From Kroppenstedtia sanguinis (GTDB lineage Bacteria > Bacillota > Bacilli > Thermoactinomycetales > DSM-45169), in the NCBI RefSeq assembly GCF_050433445.1, contig NZ_JBNPXF010000007.1:81738-145737 (forward strand): DNA of 64,000 nucleotides, in the 5' to 3' direction. This document shows, one piece after another, positions 9,325-18,388 of the stretch; within the stretch, counting starts at the first letter, position 1; each line of letters begins with the position of its first letter. The notes under the pieces were generated by a model. The model made no database searches and was not told the origin of the DNA. It worked only from the letters and a program-made list of their open reading frames with translations. The translations under genes and the position numbers were made by a program.

Positions 9325-9759
9325 TCACTTTTTCACACCCCGCGCATTCACATTGTTTTCACTCCGGATATGGGAGTTGTTCTCCTGAAGCCAGTGGATA
9401 TCCTTAAACAGATCATCCCGGCTGTAACTGGCCAATTCAAAGTTATGCGTCATCACGATCGCTTCTGTGGGGCAGACTTCTGTGCACAGATCACACAGGA
9501 TGCAAATTTCAAAATTGATATCGAAAGTATCCAGCACCTTCCCCCGTTTTTCCGGATGTTTGCGGCCAGTCAAGGTGATGCAGTCCGTCGGGCAAACCCG
9601 GACACATTGATTACAGACGATACATTTGTCCGGGTCCAGATATTGGATTCCCCGAAACCGGTCCGGCATCGGAATGGGTTCATCTGGGTATTTATGCGTC
9701 ACTTTTTTTTGCGTCATGGTTTTTAGAGTGACCCCCATCCCTTTGATCAGACCCATCAT
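9325..9759 (-). CDS. nuoI: NADH-quinone oxidoreductase subunit I (ferredoxin-like)
   Basis: Carries clusters N6a and N6b. Two canonical CxxCxxCxxxCP motifs are visible: CIVCNQCVRVCPTDC and CILCDLCTEVCPTEA. The chosen start (MMGLIKGMGVTLK) has GGGGGG six bases upstream and matches family N-termini; the open frame extends six codons further. The spacer to nuoH is about 440 bases and contains repeat elements, whereas these genes are normally adjacent, so translation from the nuoH message may now depend on read-through of a hairpin. Confidence 0.95.
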   Translation of the reverse strand: MMGLIKGMGVTLKTMTQKKVTHKYPDEPIPMPDRFRGIQYLDPDKCIVCNQCVRVCPTDCITLTGRKHPEKRGKVLDTFDINFEICILCDLCTEVCPTEAIVMTHNFELASYSRDDLFKDIHWLQENNSHIRSENNVNARGVKK

Positions 9760-9867
9760 ATGAATCCCCCCATTCATTTAAAAAAGTCCGGAAGCCTTGT
9801 GACCCATGGATTTAGAATGGACCTCCCACGGTCAAAAAGTGTTGTGATTTACACTGATCTTGGACAG

Positions 9868-9940
9868 TCGAGGTTGGTTTTTCTTCCAGCTCCAAAGTTC
9901 TTGCGAGCTAAAGACGCTCCATGTGAACCCCTACCCTCCC
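9868..9940. repeat. Short hairpin repeat, family D
   Basis: Contains the family D core seen elsewhere in the window: a GAGGTTGG...CCTACCCTCC pair around CAAAGTTCTTGCGAGCTAAAG and GACGCTCCATGTGAA. It lies next to a family A copy between nuoI and nuoH. Confidence 0.45.
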
Positions 9941-9972
9941 GCGAATGTTTTCACTCCACGTCGGGAGCCTAT

Positions 9973-10175
9973 CAAATCTGTTGATTAACCAGTAAATAGG
10001 TGAAGGAAATAAAACTAACCTTTCGCTCTTCCCATTGTCCCCATCGCAAAATATGGCCTGAGGGGACAGGGCTGGTGGGACGGCTAGGATCTCTTGCAAA
10101 GAGCGCAAAGGCGAATCAAAGCCCCGCCATCCCGACCCCATTTCCTGCCTAAAATATGGCTAATCAACACGCCTG
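9973..10175 (-). repeat. MITE-like element, family A, copy 2, inside the nuo operon
   Basis: In reverse orientation: starts CAAATCTGTTGATTAACC (a diverged terminal repeat) and ends GGCTAATCAACACGCCTG. The central hairpin arms CTGGTGGGACGGC and CCCGCCATCCC are partly diverged from each other. No target duplication is evident. It separates nuoH from nuoI. Confidence 0.75.
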
Positions 10176-10196
10176 ACTTGAATCACCAGATAGGCC

Positions 10197-11165
10197 CTAA
10201 TACCAACCTCCGAGCACTTCCTTGAGAAGTGCGGAGAAGAAAATATTGAACAGAGCCAGAGGAAGTAGCACTTTCCACCCCAGTTGCATCAATTGGTCCA
10301 CCCGAATCCGGGGAAGGGTCGCCCGGATCCAGAAGATCGTGAATACGATCATCGCAAATTTCAACACAAACCAGATCAACGGAGGAATCACATCCAGCCC
10401 GAAGAGAGGATTCCACCCGCCCAGGAACAGGACCGTGGTCATCGCAGCCATCGCAAAGATATAAACGTATTCCGCCAACATGAAAAAAGCGAACCGGAAT
10501 CCACTATATTCCACATGGTAACCGGCCACCAACTCCGATTCCGCTTCTGGAAGGTCAAAGGGAGTCCGGTTCAACTCCGCCAAAGAAGCGATGAAAAAGA
10601 CCAGGAATCCGATGATCTGAGGGACGATGAACCACATCTGCCGCTGGGCCTCCACAATCCCGGTCAAATTGAGGGTTCCTGCAGCCATCACCACCCCTAC
10701 CACAGACATCACCAAGGGAATCTCATAGCTGATCATCTGAGCGACAGACCGCATCGACCCCAGCAAGGCATATTTGTTGTTGGAGGCCCACCCCCCGACC
10801 AGAATCCCGATCGTGGTGATACTTGAAAGGGAAATGAAATAGAGAACTCCCACACCGATGTCGGCAAACACCAGTTTCCCGGTGAAGGGAATTACAGCCA
10901 GCACGACAAAGGACGGGACAAATGCGATCACCGGTGCCAATTTAAACAGGGTGCGATCCGCCTTGGCAGGAATCGTATCCTCTTTGATCAACAGTTTGAA
11001 AACATCAGCCACGGTCTGAAATAATCCCCAAGGGCCCACCCGGTTGGGGCCATGTCGCCCCTGCATCCAACCGAGCACTTTGCGCTCCAGCAAGATCGCA
11101 TAAGTGACAAACCCAAGCACCACCACCAAGAAAAGGACGGGACCGAGCCACATCCACATGTTCAT
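10197..11165 (-). CDS. nuoH: NADH-quinone oxidoreductase subunit H
   Basis: Membrane subunit that forms the quinone-binding chamber with NuoB and NuoD. About 322 residues with eight or so helices; diagnostic stretches are LLERKVLGWMQGRHGPNRVGP near the N-terminus and AELNRTPFDLPEAESELVAGYH in the middle, carrying the conserved Glu and Arg residues of the quinone cavity. Several in-frame starts (GTG, then ATG codons) lie close together; the ATG given has GGGGAGG eleven bases upstream. NuoD would normally precede it but is missing. Confidence 0.95.
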   Translation of the reverse strand: MNMWMWLGPVLFLVVVLGFVTYAILLERKVLGWMQGRHGPNRVGPWGLFQTVADVFKLLIKEDTIPAKADRTLFKLAPVIAFVPSFVVLAVIPFTGKLVFADIGVGVLYFISLSSITTIGILVGGWASNNKYALLGSMRSVAQMISYEIPLVMSVVGVVMAAGTLNLTGIVEAQRQMWFIVPQIIGFLVFFIASLAELNRTPFDLPEAESELVAGYHVEYSGFRFAFFMLAEYVYIFAMAAMTTVLFLGGWNPLFGLDVIPPLIWFVLKFAMIVFTIFWIRATLPRIRVDQLMQLGWKVLLPLALFNIFFSALLKEVLGGWY

Positions 11166-11453
11166 ATCCCCATCCACCTCCCCGCTTAACCTCCCGACCT
11201 GCTTGATTCCATAGAGTATCCAACTCCGCGCTTCGATTTGGGGAACCGGATTGGATGGTCTCCCTCGGGATTCGATTTCGCATTTCCTTTGATCTTTATA
11301 CCTGATAGAGCCGGTTCCCGGCCAGCCATATGGTCTTATTTACAATCCTTCCAGTGACAACGCTTTCAGACCAGTCGATTCTAAACTGTCGATAGAGAGT
11401 CCCTGTTCCTTTTCTGCGCCATTCCAAATCCAGGGGAGCCTGCCCTTCTTCCT

Positions 11454-12200
11454 TCAAACCCCGGAATCATAAGGTTCATAATCCTTCCGCAACGGGTGTC
11501 CCACCCATTCCTTCGGCATCAAGATCCGCTCCAGATTGGGGTGGCCGGAAAAACGGATCCCCAGCAGATCATAAATCTCCCGTTCGTGCCAATCAGCAGC
11601 CCGCCACACTCCCGTCACCGATGGCACTTGTGCCTCCTCCCGATCGGTCTTCACTTTGACACAGATATCGTGACCCTGAGTTAGGGATGTTAAATGATAC
11701 AGAATTTCCATATGCTCTTCTTCATCGACACCGGACAAATTTTCCAGGTAGTCAAAAGCCAAGGTTTCCTCCTCTAACAGCAGACGAGCCACTTCCAACC
11801 ACCGTTCCGAGGAAATCACCAATGTCGGGCGATCTCCCCCAGGCCGGTTGATATACGCCTCCTCCACCGCCTCGGCACCCACTTTCTCACTCAGCACCTT
11901 GACAAATCGCTCCAACAAAGGTTGTAGAGGGGAGGGCTCCGGGGGTTCCGGGGGCTGTTTCTCCTTGGCGGAACGTTTTTTCACATCTGCCGCCTGGGCT
12001 TTGGCCTGAGTCCATCGCTTGGCTGTCTGTGCAGCCGGATCTCCCTTTTCTGTTGCCGCTTGGGATGCGGAGGATTCCTCCTTCCCTGTTTCGGAAAGGG
12101 TCTCTTTCTCGCGAGGGAGATGGGGCGGCTCCGGTTTTTCCGGTTCCGCTTCCGACCTGGTTTCCCTTGCCGGATTCCCCTTGGAGTTATCTTTGCTCAA
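11454..12200 (-). CDS. nuoC: NADH-quinone oxidoreductase subunit C with long charged N-terminal extension
   Basis: Peripheral subunit of the complex I connecting module. Residues about 90-248 form the NuoC domain, ending in the signature region around WHEREIYDLLGIRFSGHPNLERI and PLRKDYEPYD. Residues 1-90 are a low-complexity tract rich in Lys, Glu, Pro and Ala, probably disordered; such extensions occur in NuoC of several Bacillales. The TTG start lies inside the end of nuoB (14-base overlap). NuoC is not fused to NuoD here, and no nuoD follows. Confidence 0.95.
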   Translation of the reverse strand: MSKDNSKGNPARETRSEAEPEKPEPPHLPREKETLSETGKEESSASQAATEKGDPAAQTAKRWTQAKAQAADVKKRSAKEKQPPEPPEPSPLQPLLERFVKVLSEKVGAEAVEEAYINRPGGDRPTLVISSERWLEVARLLLEEETLAFDYLENLSGVDEEEHMEILYHLTSLTQGHDICVKVKTDREEAQVPSVTGVWRAADWHEREIYDLLGIRFSGHPNLERILMPKEWVGHPLRKDYEPYDSGV

Positions 12201-12714
12201 GGCGGGTCACCCTCTTTCCGGTATCGGCTTCATAGCGGATCTTTTCCTGCAACTTGTGGATTCCGTAAATCAAAGCCGCCGGATTAGGCGGACAACCGGG
12301 AATATAGACATCCACCGGCACGATCTGATCCACCCCCTTGATCACTGCATAAGACTTGACATAAGGTCCTCCGGCCGTGGCACAGGAACCCATAGCGATC
12401 ACCCATTTGGGTTCGGGCATCTGATCGTATAAACGGCGCAATAGAGGACCCATTTTCTTGGTCACTGTTCCGGCTACAATCATGACATCAGACTGACGAG
12501 GAGAAGCCCGAAAGAAAGAGCCAAACCGATCCAGATCATAGTGGGGAGCCCCGGTGCCCATCATCTCAATGGCACAGCAGGCCAAGCCGAAAGTCATCGG
12601 CCACAGGGAGTTACTACGAGCCCATGCCTTCACGTTGTCCAAAGTGGTGGTAAACACATTTCGCTGCAGCTCCTCGATCTCTTCAGGGAGAAGCTCTTTT
12701 AAATTTATGTCCAT
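12187..12714 (-). CDS. nuoB: NADH-quinone oxidoreductase subunit B
   Basis: Carries cluster N2, the last iron-sulphur cluster before quinone. The 175-residue protein shows the unusual adjacent cysteines (TFGLACCAIEMM), the further ligands in AMGSCATAGGPY and PGCPPNP, and the RQSDVMIVAGT stretch. It overlaps nuoA by ten bases and nuoC by fourteen, giving a tightly coupled A-B-C start of the operon. Confidence 0.97.
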   Translation of the reverse strand: MDINLKELLPEEIEELQRNVFTTTLDNVKAWARSNSLWPMTFGLACCAIEMMGTGAPHYDLDRFGSFFRASPRQSDVMIVAGTVTKKMGPLLRRLYDQMPEPKWVIAMGSCATAGGPYVKSYAVIKGVDQIVPVDVYIPGCPPNPAALIYGIHKLQEKIRYEADTGKRVTRLEQR

Positions 12715-13079
12715 TCCAACACCTTCTTCTTCCAGGCGTAGATTAAACCGATCACCAAAAAGAAGACGAAGATCAACATTTCAACCAGCACAAAAAGGCC
12801 GACATCTGCCCGCAGGACATCATAGGCCACCGCCCAAGGGTAGAGAAAGACGGTCTCCACATCAAATATCACAAACAGAAGGGCGAAGAGGTAATACCGA
12901 ACGTTGAACCGCACCCAGCCGTCACCTGTTGGATCGACACCACTTTCATAGGTGATCGCTTTGGCCGACGTCGGCTTGTGCGGTCTAAGCCAGGACCCTA
13001 GGGTCAGGGCCCCTGCCGGCAACGCTAACCCCAACAGGATGAACACGACGATCGTCATGTAGCTCTGTGCATACTCCAT
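12705..13079 (-). CDS. nuoA: NADH-quinone oxidoreductase subunit A
   Basis: First gene of the operon; about 124 residues with three transmembrane helices. The conserved loop RPHKPTSAKAITYESGVDP holds the Cys-replacing SG position and Glu typical of NuoA, followed by NVRYYLFALLFVIFDVETVFLYPWA. I prefer the ATG of MEYAQSYM (GGGGGAG six bases upstream) to an in-frame GTG five codons earlier, which abuts its own ribosome site. Confidence 0.95.
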   Translation of the reverse strand: MEYAQSYMTIVVFILLGLALPAGALTLGSWLRPHKPTSAKAITYESGVDPTGDGWVRFNVRYYLFALLFVIFDVETVFLYPWAVAYDVLRADVGLFVLVEMLIFVFFLVIGLIYAWKKKVLEWT

Positions 13080-13200
13080 GAAGCTCTCCCCCACCTTCCT
13101 GTCGCAGACCCGTTTCAGATCAGCCTGCTGGATCCTTTGCCAGATTTGATCAACTTATGAAATTATCATGTGGGTTTCATCGATTGGAAAGATTCTAAAA

Positions 13201-13235
13201 AGGGATTTCAGTTACAGATTATATCAGAAATCCCT
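13201..13235. promoter_or_regulatory. Inverted repeat over the nuo -10 region, candidate operator
   Basis: Nine-base arms AGGGATTTC and GAAATCCCT flank a 17-base centre that contains the extended -10 box of the putative nuo promoter. It could be an operator for a dimeric regulator or a leader hairpin; it does not match the Rex or Fnr consensus. Confidence 0.35.
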
Positions 13236-13247
13236 CATTTCCTCCAA
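13218..13247 (-). promoter_or_regulatory. Putative nuo operon promoter
   Basis: Extended -10 TGATATAAT with a weak -35 (TTGGAG) at 18-base spacing, about 140 bases upstream of nuoA and downstream of the atp terminator. Confidence 0.5.
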
Positions 13248-13370
13248 CTAAAAACCGAGGGTTATTCCCCTAAAGACCGTGATTCATAAGATCCGACCGT
13301 TGATCGATCCGCACTACCAAATATTTTATCATATTTTTTAAACAGATCCCAACCTTCTGTCACAAGCATC

Positions 13371-13400
13371 AAAAAGGCAACCCACAGTTGTGGGTTGCCT
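13371..13400 (-). terminator. Terminator of the atp operon
   Basis: Minus-strand stem AGGCAACCCACA/GTGGGTTGCCT (11 pairs) followed by five T residues, just after the atpC stop. Confidence 0.9.
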
Positions 13401-13425
13401 ATAGCCGATTCACGCACTCCCTCGA

Positions 13426-13827
13426 TCAGCTCTTTCCGACTCGAAGCCGAGTGATCGCTTTTTGCAATGCGATTTCGGCTCGCTTGAAATCGACGTGTTC
13501 CTGTTTATGATCAGCTAAGCGCTCTTCCGCTCTTCGCTTAGCTGACTCCGCACGTTCTATGTCGATCTCGCCCGGCATCTCGGCGGTTTCTGCCAAAATG
13601 GTGACGGTGTTTTCCCGCACTTCGATAAAACCACCGCTGATAGCGACGAAAAACTCTTCCCCATCCTTTTTCACTTTCGCGGCGGTGACTTTCAGCGGAC
13701 TGACATAAGGCGCATGATGGGGTAGAATCCCGATGTCACCTTCCTCCGCACGGGCAATCACCATCTCCACTTGTTCCGAGTAAACTTTACGCTCGGGCGT
13801 TACGATGTCCAACTGCATGGTGCTCAT
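13426..13827 (-). CDS. atpC: ATP synthase epsilon subunit
   Basis: Central-stalk subunit that couples and regulates F1. About 133 residues: an N-terminal beta sandwich (MQLDIVTPERKVYSEQVEMV, GDIGILPHHAPYVSPL, VAISGGFIEVRENTVTILAE) followed by a C-terminal helical hairpin. The ATG used has AAGGAG seven bases upstream; a GTG two codons earlier is the alternative. Last gene of the operon. Confidence 0.96.
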   Translation of the reverse strand: MSTMQLDIVTPERKVYSEQVEMVIARAEEGDIGILPHHAPYVSPLKVTAAKVKKDGEEFFVAISGGFIEVRENTVTILAETAEMPGEIDIERAESAKRRAEERLADHKQEHVDFKRAEIALQKAITRLRVGKS

Positions 13828-13851
13828 GGACACACTCTCCTTTTCAGCCCG

Positions 13852-15261
13852 TCAGACGAGAGTTTTTGCCTTTTCAACCGCTTCTTCGATGGCGCCCACC
13901 ATGTAGAAGGCGTCTTCCGGCAGATCGTCGTGCTTGCCTTCCAAGATCTCCTTGAAGCTGCGCACGGTTTCCTTGATCGGAACATATTTCCCAGGCACGT
14001 TGGTGAACTGTTCCGCCACGTTCATCGGTTGGGAGAGGAACTTCTCGATCCGGCGGGCACGACCCACGATCTGTTTATCCTCTTCACTCAGTTCATCCAT
14101 CCCCAGGATGGCGATGATATCCTGCAACTCTTTGTAGCGTTGCAGTACTTCTTGAACTCCACGGGCCACATTGTAGTGTTCTTCACCCACGACAGCCGGA
14201 GACAGGATCCGGGAAGTGGATGCCAGCGGGTCCACCGCCGGGAAAATGGCCTTGGACGCCAGCGAACGCTCCAAATTGGTAGTGGCGTCCAGGTGGGCGA
14301 AGGTGGTAGCCGGTGCCGGGTCAGTGTAGTCGTCAGCAGGCACGTAGATCGCTTGAATCGAGGTGACGGATCCTTTCTTGGTCGAAGTGATCCGCTCCTG
14401 AAGTTGACCCATCTCTGTAGCCAGTGTCGGCTGATAACCCACAGCGGAGGGCATCCGGCCCAAGAGAGCCGATACCTCGGAACCCGCTTGAGTAAAACGG
14501 AAGATGTTGTCGACGAAGAACAGCACATCCTGTCCTTCTTCATCTCGGAAGTACTCTGCCATGGTCAATCCCGTCAGAGCCACCCGCATCCGAGCCCCCG
14601 GCGGTTCGTTCATTTGGCCGAAGACCATGGTGGTCTTCTCGATCACGCCGGAATCGCTCATTTCATGATAAAGGTCGTTCCCTTCCCGGGTCCGTTCCCC
14701 CACTCCGGCAAACACGGACAGACCGCCGTGTTCGTGAGCAATGTTGTGAATCAACTCTTGGATCAACACGGTTTTCCCCACACCGGCCCCACCGAAGAGA
14801 CCGATTTTTCCACCCTTTGCATAGGGTGCCAACAGATCCACTACTTTAATTCCGGTTTCCAGCACCTCTTCCTGGGTGGAGAGGTTTTCGTAGCTGGGTG
14901 CGGGACGGTGAATTGAGTATTCGGTTTCCGATTTCACTTGCTCTTTTTCGTCGATGGCATCTCCCAACACGTTGAACACCCGTCCCAAGGTGGGACGACC
15001 CACTGGGATCGTGATCGGCTTACCTGTGTCCACCGCTTCCATGCCGCGAACCACACCGTCCGTGGAACCCATCGCAATGCAACGGACGATGTTATCCCCT
15101 TGTTGCAGTGCCACCTCAACGGTCAGGTCGAGATCCCGCTCACTTGAAGATTTCGCTTGATATTGAATCTTGATCGCGTTGTTGATTTCAGGCAGGTGAC
15201 CCTGGTCGAATTGAACGTCGACGATGGGACCCAATACCTGTGTGACGCGTCCGGTGCTCAT
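13852..15261 (-). CDS. atpD: ATP synthase beta subunit
   Basis: Catalytic F1 subunit, 469 residues. Walker A GGAGVGKT at about 157-164, the catalytic Glu in GERTREGND at about 190, and the signature PAVDPLASTS are present. Strong AAGGAGG site upstream of the ATG. Full length with no anomalies. Confidence 0.98.
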   Translation of the reverse strand: MSTGRVTQVLGPIVDVQFDQGHLPEINNAIKIQYQAKSSSERDLDLTVEVALQQGDNIVRCIAMGSTDGVVRGMEAVDTGKPITIPVGRPTLGRVFNVLGDAIDEKEQVKSETEYSIHRPAPSYENLSTQEEVLETGIKVVDLLAPYAKGGKIGLFGGAGVGKTVLIQELIHNIAHEHGGLSVFAGVGERTREGNDLYHEMSDSGVIEKTTMVFGQMNEPPGARMRVALTGLTMAEYFRDEEGQDVLFFVDNIFRFTQAGSEVSALLGRMPSAVGYQPTLATEMGQLQERITSTKKGSVTSIQAIYVPADDYTDPAPATTFAHLDATTNLERSLASKAIFPAVDPLASTSRILSPAVVGEEHYNVARGVQEVLQRYKELQDIIAILGMDELSEEDKQIVGRARRIEKFLSQPMNVAEQFTNVPGKYVPIKETVRSFKEILEGKHDDLPEDAFYMVGAIEEAVEKAKTLV

Positions 15262-15336
15262 CCGTTTCCCTCCTTAAACTGCAAATGCCATCCCGTGGCA
15301 CCCCCACGAGATCGATGATGAAACTTAAAATCAGCT

Positions 15337-16209
15337 TTATTCCAGAGCACTGGCCCCACCCACAATTTCGGCCAACTCCTGGGTGATGGCGGCTTGACGG
15401 GCCCGGTTGTACTTCAATGTATAGGCTCCGATCATCTCTGTCGCATTGTCGGTAGCGTTGCCCATCGCTGCCATCCGGGCTCCAAATTCACTCGCCTTGG
15501 ATTCCAACAGGGCGCTGTAGATCAAGGTTTCCGCATAGCGGGGAAGGAGTGTGGACAAAACCTCTTCAGGAGAAGGCTCGTATTCGTACAATGCCTTCAA
15601 ACCGCCCTCTTTCTCCTCTTCTTCCAGATCCGCCAAGGGAAGGAGCCGCTTCTCCACAGGACGTTGCGTGACCGGGTTGATAAATTCGTTATATACGAGA
15701 AACAATTCATCATACTCTTCTTCCGCATACATTCCGACAGATTGGGATACGACCGCTTTGATGTCGCTGAATTCCGGACTGTCAGGCAGACCCGTCACTT
15801 CTCCGACCACTGGGATGTCCCGACGCTTCAGGAAGTCCGCTCCCTTACGTCCCAACACGAAAACCACATATTCATCCTTGCTGGCGTGGCGCTCGTTCAC
15901 AATTTGGATCAAAGTGCGTAGCACGTTTCCGTCAAATCCGCCTGCTAATCCCCGATCAGATGTGATCACCAGATATCCCGTTTTCTTCACGGGACGGGAA
16001 ATCAGCATCGGGTGTTGAACTCCATCTGTCGCGCTGGCGACTGATGCGATCACTTCTCGCAACTTATCCGTGTATGGGCGAGAGGATTCAGCCTTTTCCT
16101 GAGCTCGGCGCAATTTGGCGGCAGCCACCATCTCCATCGCTTTGGTAATCTGTTTGATACTCTGAACGGAGCTGATACTCCGCTTGATATCCCGCATATT
16201 TTCAGCCAT
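15337..16209 (-). CDS. atpG: ATP synthase gamma subunit
   Basis: Rotor shaft of F1, 290 residues. Long N-terminal helix (DIKRSISSVQSIKQITKAMEMVAAAKLRRAQ) and C-terminal helix (MAAMGNATDNATEMIGAYTLKYNRARQAAITQELAEIVGGA) contain the family signature. The 89-base gap to atpA is somewhat larger than elsewhere in the operon and contains a short direct repeat (GTCGGGCGGC twice). Confidence 0.97.
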   Translation of the reverse strand: MAENMRDIKRSISSVQSIKQITKAMEMVAAAKLRRAQEKAESSRPYTDKLREVIASVASATDGVQHPMLISRPVKKTGYLVITSDRGLAGGFDGNVLRTLIQIVNERHASKDEYVVFVLGRKGADFLKRRDIPVVGEVTGLPDSPEFSDIKAVVSQSVGMYAEEEYDELFLVYNEFINPVTQRPVEKRLLPLADLEEEEKEGGLKALYEYEPSPEEVLSTLLPRYAETLIYSALLESKASEFGARMAAMGNATDNATEMIGAYTLKYNRARQAAITQELAEIVGGASALE

Positions 16210-16298
16210 CCATCTTCACCGCCTTTCCACGTCGGGCGGCGTCGGGCGGCTTCCATCACAGGAAGCCGGTGCCGATCCAGCCACGACTTCAATTTCCG

Positions 16299-17816
16299 TC
16301 ACTGATTTGAGGGAGAGAAACCCTTCTTAAATTCTTGGATTGCGTCCTTGATGCCTTCTTCAATCTCATCATTGAGCGTCTTTTGCTCACGGATGTTACG
16401 AAGCAGATCGGCTCGTTCGGCATCTACAAAGGAGAAGAGTTCACTTTCAAACCGGAGCACATCTTCCACCGGAATATCATCCAGATAACCTCGGGTGGCG
16501 GTGTAGATGGAGATGATCTGCTTTTCGACGGACATCGGGGCATTTTCATCCTGCTTCAGGATTTCCACGAGGCGTTCCCCACGGGAGAGCTTGGCCTGTG
16601 TCGCTTTATCCAGGTCGGAACCGAACTGGGCAAAAGCCTGCAAATCCCGATATTGAGCCAGATCCAGCTTCAAGGTTCCAGACACTTTTTTCATCGCCTT
16701 GATCTGGGCATCCCCACCAACCCGGGAGACGGAGGTCCCCACGTTGACTGCCGGCCGCACCCCGGAATAAAAGAGGTCTGTCTCCAGGAAGATCTGACCG
16801 TCGGTGATGGAAATCACGTTGGTCGGGATATAGGCAGCAATATCGCCGGCTTGGGTCTCGATAAAGGGAAGAGCAGTCAAGGAGCCACCACCCTTTGCAT
16901 CGGAGAGCTTGGCAGCACGCTCCAACAGGCGGGAGTGCAGATAAAAGACATCCCCTGGGAATGCTTCACGCCCCGGCGGACGGCGCAGGAGCAAAGAGAG
17001 TTCACGGTAGGCGGCAGCTTGTTTGCTCAAGTCATCGTACACCACCAACACGTGCTTCCCTTGATACATGAAATATTCACCCATGGCGCACCCGGCATAG
17101 GGAGCCAAGAACAAAAGCGGTGACGGCTCCGAGGCGCTGGCGCTCACCACAATGGTGTAATCCATCGCACCGGCTTTACGCAGTTTTTCCACCACGCCCA
17201 CCACGGTGGATTGCTTCTGACCGATGGCCACATAGATACAAATCATGTCCTGATCCTTCTGGTTGATGATCGTATCCACTGCCACCGTCGTCTTACCGGT
17301 TTGCCGGTCCCCGATAATCAATTCCCGTTGGCCGCGGCCGATGGGAATCATCGAGTCAATCGCCTTGATCCCTGTCTGCAAAGGTTCGTGAACCGACTTC
17401 CGATCCATGACACCCGGCGCAGGAGATTCCACGGGACGGTATTCCGAAGTTTCGACCGCCCCTTTCCCATCCAGAGGTTGACCCAGGGGGTTGACCACTC
17501 GGCCCAGCAAGGATTCTCCCACTGGGACCTCCATGATCCGACCCGTCCGTTTCACTTGGTCCCCCTCGCGAATCTCCGTATAGGGACCGAGGATAACCAC
17601 ACCTACGTGATCTTCCTCCAGGTTTTGCGCCATGCCCATCACGCCATTTTCAAACTCGACGAGCTCACCGGCCATGACGTTTTTCAGACCGTGAATCTGA
17701 GCGATCCCGTCCCCGATCTGAATGACACTGCCGACATCGACTACTTCGATGTTTCCTTCAAACTGTTCGATCTGCTGCTTGATCAGAGAGCTGATCTCTT
17801 CAGGCTTGATGCTCAT
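16299..17816 (-). CDS. atpA: ATP synthase alpha subunit
   Basis: Non-catalytic nucleotide-binding F1 subunit, 505 residues, with P-loop GDRQTGKT at about 169-176 and the arginine-finger region PAVNVGTSVSRVGGDAQ. Normal length, good ribosome site. Confidence 0.98.
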   Translation of the reverse strand: MSIKPEEISSLIKQQIEQFEGNIEVVDVGSVIQIGDGIAQIHGLKNVMAGELVEFENGVMGMAQNLEEDHVGVVILGPYTEIREGDQVKRTGRIMEVPVGESLLGRVVNPLGQPLDGKGAVETSEYRPVESPAPGVMDRKSVHEPLQTGIKAIDSMIPIGRGQRELIIGDRQTGKTTVAVDTIINQKDQDMICIYVAIGQKQSTVVGVVEKLRKAGAMDYTIVVSASASEPSPLLFLAPYAGCAMGEYFMYQGKHVLVVYDDLSKQAAAYRELSLLLRRPPGREAFPGDVFYLHSRLLERAAKLSDAKGGGSLTALPFIETQAGDIAAYIPTNVISITDGQIFLETDLFYSGVRPAVNVGTSVSRVGGDAQIKAMKKVSGTLKLDLAQYRDLQAFAQFGSDLDKATQAKLSRGERLVEILKQDENAPMSVEKQIISIYTATRGYLDDIPVEDVLRFESELFSFVDAERADLLRNIREQKTLNDEIEEGIKDAIQEFKKGFSPSNQ

Positions 17817-17842
17817 GATTTCACCTCTATCCTTCCATCCGA

Positions 17843-18388
17843 TTATCCGATGTGGATCGCGGTCAATTCTTTCCGGAATCGTTTCAATTTGTTTACCAAG
17901 CTACCGTCGTACAGACGATCTCCGATCCGTACGACAGCGCCGCCGAGGATATCAGGCTCGACGCGGTTGGTGATCACCAGTTTTTTCCCGATGATTTTTT
18001 GGAAGACAGCGATCAGTTCTTTCTCCCCAGTCTTGGTGAGAGGATGAGAGGTGATCACTTCCGCTTCCGCAACCCCTTTTTCTTCATGGACAAGGGCTTG
18101 ATATTCAGAACCGATCGCCTCGATCGCATTTTCCCGATTGCGCTCAGCAATCAGATGAAGGAGGTTCCGGGCCAGGTCAGACAAGTCCTGGAACAGTTTG
18201 TCGTAAACCTCCTTCTTCTCCCCGGAAGACACCTGGGGATGAACAGCCCATTCCCGAAGCTCCGGGTGCTGGGTCCAAACATCGGTTACCAGCTGCCAAT
18301 CTTTAGCCGTCTGATCCAGAGTCTTTTGTTCCTTGGCGGCTTCAAAGAGAGCCCTCCCGTACCGTTTACCAATGATAGAGAGACTCAT
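17843..18388 (-). CDS. atpH: ATP synthase delta subunit
   Basis: Peripheral-stalk subunit linking F1 to the b subunits, 181 residues. N-terminal helical domain begins IGKRYGRALFEAAKEQ; the C-terminal part has the family motif around IIGKKLVITNRVEPDILGGAVVRIGDRLYDGSL. The start overlaps atpF by four bases (ATGA). Confidence 0.96.
   Translation of the reverse strand: MSLSIIGKRYGRALFEAAKEQKTLDQTAKDWQLVTDVWTQHPELREWAVHPQVSSGEKKEVYDKLFQDLSDLARNLLHLIAERNRENAIEAIGSEYQALVHEEKGVAEAEVITSHPLTKTGEKELIAVFQKIIGKKLVITNRVEPDILGGAVVRIGDRLYDGSLVNKLKRFRKELTAIHIG

Noticed and set aside
11296..11457. A 54-codon open stretch between nuoC and nuoH as a possible small gene or nuoD remnant
   Set aside because: No ribosome site, no resemblance to NuoD or another subunit; kept only as part of the missing-nuoD finding.
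13771..14916. A 381-codon plus-strand frame opposite atpD and atpC
   Set aside because: Antisense shadow caused by codon bias of atpD; His/Phe-rich peptide with no family likeness.
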